Source of the DNA: Apostichopus japonicus
Lineage: Eukaryota; Echinodermata; Holothuroidea; Aspidochirotida; Stichopodidae
Assembly: GCF_037975245.1 (NCBI RefSeq)
Contig: NC_092583.1
Span: 6,835,264 to 6,899,263 of the forward strand
Length of the DNA: 64,000 nt
Direction: 5' to 3'
Under the pieces are notes generated by a model that made no database searches, had not been told where the DNA came from, and was given only the letters and a program-made list of their open reading frames with translations. Made by a program: the position numbers and the translations under genes. Below, in pieces: positions 59,329 through 64,000 of this stretch (its first letter is position 1; each line of letters starts with the position of its first letter).

Positions 59329-60970
59329 TTCTCCTACACAGGCTCTCTAGTGGATGAGCAGTTTGCTCACAGTTATAGTTTATTTTTACAATTGATACTA
59401 AGCTGCCCTCTATAGTGCCTGGATTTTATTTACCAAATGAAGACAAGCTAGAGAAGATGATGAATTTGATTTTGATCCTAGTTACTTTCCTGCACTGTGA
59501 CATTTTCATATCAGTTATTATCAGAGAAAAAATGCAGTTGTTTTAATTTTTATGACATGTTAAGTTCATTGTTTCAAACTATACTGGATCATTCAAGCTA
59601 GTGACCTACATTGGTATGTGATTAGCATTTAAAAACTTTGAAAACTTGATGAAAGTCTCTCTCAAAAGCTGCTTTCTATTTATGCTTGTCTATAAATACA
59701 GTAGTTCTCAGCTGGGGGAGATGTAGCTTTCTAGCTGTCTCACCTGGTCAAACCTTGCTTTTTTCAAGCTTTGACCTAAGTGATGTGAGGACAGTTGATG
59801 GGATGTTTAGATTTTGGAAGTGGCAGACATCTTTCTGGCATTAGATGCGAGTTAGTTGTACTTGTTTTGAATTATCAATTCAATGAAAAGTTCTGTGGTA
59901 TTGATACCTAAAGAACCATCTACATACGAAATGAATATTGATCAAACTTTGACCTTTTAATTTTTTTTAATTATAATATTGATATTCAATAGTGTAGTTT
60001 TACACTGTTATAATGTACTTGCAGCTCAGTGTCCTTTAAGCCAATATATTGTTTAATTTCTTTACCAAGTCAGGCTTGCAAATAATTTTCAATATGAAAT
60101 TTCAATTTAGTTCATACCAATGAAGTGAATTCAAGTCTATATTGAAGTTCCCTCCTATTGTTCAAGTGTATCTTTCTGTATGTATACATGTTTAGTTTGT
60201 GCTTCCTCATCCATCTACATTAGATGATCTTTCCAGCTGTGTCTTGTAATTAGATTCATTTCATTGTTTTCGTAACTGCTTGTAAATCTTTGGAGCAAAT
60301 CTTTTTCATTATCTAACTTTCTGACCATATCTTTGAGAAATGCTGGAATGTAATTGCAGAAGAGTTGATATAATCAGTCATGTATAAACTGTCCTAGACT
60401 CGCGGTTCATCTTCAGGGACTCTTGCTATTCAAAATGAGCTGAGAAAAGAGACAAGTGGTGGATGGGGGTGGGGTGGGGTGGGGGAGTTGGGATATGGTT
60501 GAGGGAAATAAAACACAACAACAGCATAGCTAGAGGAGGTCCAGTAGAAAACATTGGTTAGGAGCTTGGAACTGGCAAATTTTAAACTGTGAAATATAGA
60601 AATAAGAGAAGAAGTTTTTCAGTTCATTGGCCATGTGTTTCTAAGGATGATCAAAATTACCTATATGAACTGGCAGATTAAATGGGAGTGGAAAACAAAT
60701 GCGGATAATTTTTTTTACATAACAAAACATAAGGACATTGCTTGACAGTTATCACTCCCGGCAATGAGTTACCCTTCAAATCTTAATGTTAAATTCAAGA
60801 TTTCTCAGCCTCTCCTCAACAGAAGAAAATCTGAATTTTGAAAGTTTAAGCCTTTGTCTTTCCACGACAGTTCAGTGTAGAGTTACTTGCCCTAGCCCCT
60901 CTTTTTTTTACATGTAAATATTTTGCCTTATTATTATTATTATACACTGACAGATTGCCAAATCTGCTAG
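59329..60970. other. No gene seen
   Basis: Non-coding, with a G-rich tract near 60463-60487 and a short TTA repeat near 60930-60942. Confidence 0.35.
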
Positions 60971-61056
60971 AACATAAGTTGGTAGTACGTTAGTGGGTCA
61001 TACGTATGTTGGTAGTATGTAAGTTGGTAGTATGTAAGTGGCTGGTACGTAAGTTG
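60971..61056. repeat. 15-bp minisatellite, left part
   Basis: About six units of GTAAGTTGGTAGTAC-type sequence, diverged. It continues after the inserted element as 61320-61465. Confidence 0.7.
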
Positions 61057-61319
61057 CATTTGAAAATGAGCCCTTTAATACCACTGCCATTATAATTTAC
61101 CTGCCTCTGGCATTTGAATAGGCTCTCACAGTAGATGGGGGGGGGGGGGGGAATTTGAGCTGTGCAAGTGACTTTTCCACGCTGGTATCCTTTGCTAGGC
61201 TTGGCGAATTGATTGCATAACACACAGGCTAACGTTCCAGACTAAAAGTTTTGAAAGGTGAAGAAGTGGACAGAGGCGAAAAATGAACGGCAGTCTTACT
61301 AAGAGCGGATGTTCAAATG
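61057..61319 (-). mobile_element. Small dispersed element, copy B (263 bp), inserted in the 15-bp array
   Basis: Inverted homologue of 28815-29057. It begins CATTTGAAAATGAGCCC, and its other end, inverted, begins CATTTGAACATCCGC. GGCTGGTACGTAAGTTG on the left and GCTGGTACATAAGTTG on the right flank it, which is either a target duplication or simply neighbouring array units. It contains a G-run of about 14 near 61138-61151. Confidence 0.7.
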
Positions 61320-61465
61320 GCTGGTACATAAGTTGCTAGTACATAAGTTGCCAGTACGTAAGTTGCCAGTACATAAGTTGCCAGTACGTAAGTTGCCGGA
61401 ATGTAAGTTGCCAGTACGTAAGTTGCTAGTAAGTAAGTGGTTAGTGCACAAGTTGCTAGTCATAA
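61320..61465. repeat. 15-bp minisatellite, right part
   Basis: About ten units of GTAAGTTGCCAGTAC, with CTAGTAC and TTAGTGC variants at the edges. Confidence 0.85.
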
Positions 61466-61639
61466 GTATGTATTGCTAAATGCAGCCTTTCATGTAGATA
61501 CCTTTTTCGTATGCAAAAAAATATATCGAATGACATTGATATGGTGACAAACGCTCCTAGGCCTTCACTACTGAAGGTGAACTTAAATTCTTGAAATATT
61601 TTGCCTCAAGTCACAAAGGTTATCATCTCTTGAAAATTT

Positions 61640-61730
61640 GGGTTCTGACCTCCATCCCATCTGAGATGGAGAGAGATTTGTGACAACAGTCACAGGGATC
61701 ACCCAGTCTCTAACCAGCTGAGCTGGACCA
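61640..61730 (-). repeat. tRNA-derived SINE-like fragment
   Basis: On the minus strand CAGCTCAGCTGGTTAGAG (61724-61707) matches a tRNA A box and D-arm. GGTCAGAACCC (61650-61640) is close to the B-box GGTTCGAACCC about 60 bases further on, longer than in a normal tRNA. No cloverleaf can be completed, so a SINE or tRNA pseudogene is likelier than a functional tRNA gene. Confidence 0.4.
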
Positions 61731-62077
61731 TGGGACTGTTACTTCAGTTATAAATCATTCTGAACTGTAGAAGAAATCCTTACTAGCAATTTACAATTAC
61801 CAGGAGCAGGAGAGGACACCTGACAGTAACACCAATGTTATGTGTTGTTGCATTAATACCCCTGATGGCATCAGTGGAAATATAGGCATAAATGGTTTAG
61901 ATACCAGAACTTTGGCAATGGAAGTTGGTATGAGAGCATGTATACATAGGTCAGTTTATAATTACTAGCAGATTTCATCATGTGGACCGAACAACAACAA
62001 GAATATGCACAAAAACAAGAAAGTACATGTTGTTTCACAGCAGCAACGTTTAGGTATACACCAGCAACATTCAATGG

Positions 62078-62163
62078 CTTCTCAGAGGGGAAGGGGGGCT
62101 TCTCGGAGGGGAGGGGTTCTTGGAGGGGAGTTGGGCCTTCTCAGAGGGGAGGGGGGTGGGGAG
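62078..62163. repeat. G-rich ~25-bp tandem repeat, three to four units
   Basis: The unit is CTTCTCAGAGGGGAGGGG with variants; G-runs dominate the plus strand. Confidence 0.75.
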
Positions 62164-64000
62164 GAGCATTTAAATGACAGTTTGATCATACTAAGACTAC
62201 TTCCTAGATTTTGCTCATTAGATGAATTTGCAGGTGCTAATTAATGAGTCTGCATTTGATTTTGAACATGCACTCTTTTTTCTTTATAGTAATACTGATA
62301 ATTATATATTAGACATGTTCACATTTTCTTTCTTTGAACATTGTCTGAAGTAAACCTTGGCTATTCAGGTTAATGAGCAAGAGTGGTGGCAGTATCCACC
62401 TTTAAAGTTGCATATTGTGTTGGTTTGTAACTTTGTTAGCTATTGTAACTTTGTTATCTATGACATCATTTAGTATTTAGCAGGAAACTGTCACGATCAA
62501 AGTAAATATGAGATACATGTTAAATGACAACCTTTGAGTTAGCGCTCCTCATCAGTGATTTGCTAATGTTTTAAATCCAAAGTATAGACAATTTTGTGTC
62601 CCTTCCTCCCCCCCACATTTAATGTGCTGTGTATTTTCGTCACTCCTTAAAAAAGTCGGGTGGAGTAACTTAACAGGTGCAGGTAACATTTCAAGATATA
62701 TACATTCCCAATCCCTTTCCATTAAATAATCAGAATTAATTGGTACCACCCAGGCTCCAGATTCTGTCAAATTCAACACAACTGCAGGGTAATTATTAGT
62801 ATCATATAGTTCGTACAAAAGATCATCATCTACTAAGGATTGCTTAATAATGCTGGTTTACTCTGTTTCTTACTCTTGGGATTTACATTTGCTGAGGATG
62901 AGTTTGTTGTCTCGGCCTTCACCTGTTTTTCTACTGTCATGTTGTATACTTCATGATGACCAGCATTAAATGCCACACTGAAGGAAAACTGCTGCTCTTA
63001 TTTGATTTATTCACATTAGATATTATTCTTTCTTGGTATCTACTACCATTCATTTCTTAAACACAGAATTCCTGACCTCCCATTTTTAATGGCCTTGTGA
63101 AATTTTGGATGATAAATTTTATGTGTAGGTAGGAGATGTATAGGGCAAAGGTACATACCCTGGATATTGGTAATGGCAAAGGGCCATCACCACAGTAAAC
63201 ACAATAACTTTAATTTAAATATTGCTGAGAGTCCAATGGAACTAACAGGAAAAGGCTGTAGTAGACATCTTGTATAAGGAAAAAGAGAACAGGGCTTTTT
63301 AGTTGTTTCTTTAGATTTCAGGAGAAACAATTGAACAAATTGAACAAAAAACCACTTCCTCAGATACTTCAAGAATGACTTGGCAGTATTTCAGTGTTTA
63401 TAAGTCATAGTAAAAAGAAGAAAAGTTTATTTTGATGCTAGTTAACGTTTCTACAATTATTCTGGTTTTTTGAAATATTCACCTTTCAAATATGCTTTAT
63501 CTTTGGAATGTTCCTTTAAGAGTAACTTAAAGATAACATCTCAATTTACAATGTTAGGTTTCTTTATTAACGAAGATGGACATTCCAACTTCTAAATCTA
63601 AAATATTTAATTTGTTAGCATGACTGTTATTATTTTGTTTTCATTCATTCTGAAAGTATGAAAAGTTTAAAAGGTTTCACCTCTTGTAGTGACCCTGTGA
63701 TGTCACAGATTGATAATCTGGCAGGTAGCCACTGACATCACTTTTAAAATCTCTACCCCCCCCAAATTGACAAAATGTTTCTTATTTATTTGGGGATGTT
63801 TACCTCTATCATGTAAGATAAAGATGTCCATTGGGTCTGTTCTCTTTTCATGGATCTGAAATGAACATGGCAGGTGAAATATACAGAGTATATCATTATG
63901 CTCTCATCATGGCACTAATTCAAAACTCCATTTTCCATCAAACTTCTACTCTCCAATTCAGGTATTTTGAATAAAAACTAAATCAAACATTAATTCAATT
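62164..64000. other. No gene seen
   Basis: AT-rich non-coding sequence to the window end; a C-run near 63758-63763. No exon or repeat recognised. Confidence 0.35.

Overview
The window reads as an AT-rich, gene-poor stretch of an animal nuclear genome. Coding sequence is broken into short exons with GT/AG borders. There are micro- and minisatellites throughout, several cut-and-paste transposon relics, and one fresh Ty1/copia retrotransposon whose primer-binding site matches animal initiator tRNA-Met. No operons, prokaryotic signals or CRISPR arrays are visible. The repeat style suggests a marine invertebrate, possibly an echinoderm, but that guess is weak.

Layout. Positions 1-154 hold the last 50 codons of a plus-strand gene entering from the left, followed by a CpG-richer coding-like patch near 446-788. 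A 456-bp MITE lies at 2970-3425. The best supported feature is a complete copia element at 6724-11828. It has 308-bp LTRs with one difference, an ATCTG target duplication, a PBS, a polypurine tract and one unbroken 1468-codon Gag-Pol frame, so it is recently inserted and possibly still active. Two copies of a non-autonomous hAT-like element, each with an 8-bp target duplication, sit at 15478-15844 and 33403-33774.

The most unusual object is at 16954-22817. Its 30-bp terminal inverted repeats (28/30 match) run into long inverted minisatellite arrays built from AACAGGT/AACTGGT words. A TACT flanks both ends. The interior carries a broken, spliced minus-strand gene whose three visible exons look like a BEN-domain protein. 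I cannot assign it to a known transposon superfamily.

The right-hand 40 kb is mainly non-coding. It holds a ~148-bp phased repeat (24698-25345), a 46-bp minisatellite open in all three forward frames (40416-41506), a ~55-bp minisatellite with a built-in hairpin (52060-52826), a perfect 146-bp tandem duplication (56676-56967), a 55-bp-arm foldback (59205-59328), and a small element that interrupts a 15-bp array (61057-61319; second copy 28815-29057). One convincing host exon, an N-terminal coding exon with a PP1-docking-like KTVRF motif, lies at 47990-48133. A possible 24-nt microexon at 58599-58622 has the matching phase. If both are real, most of 48 kb onward is intron of that gene. All long open frames other than the copia polyprotein are repeat artefacts.
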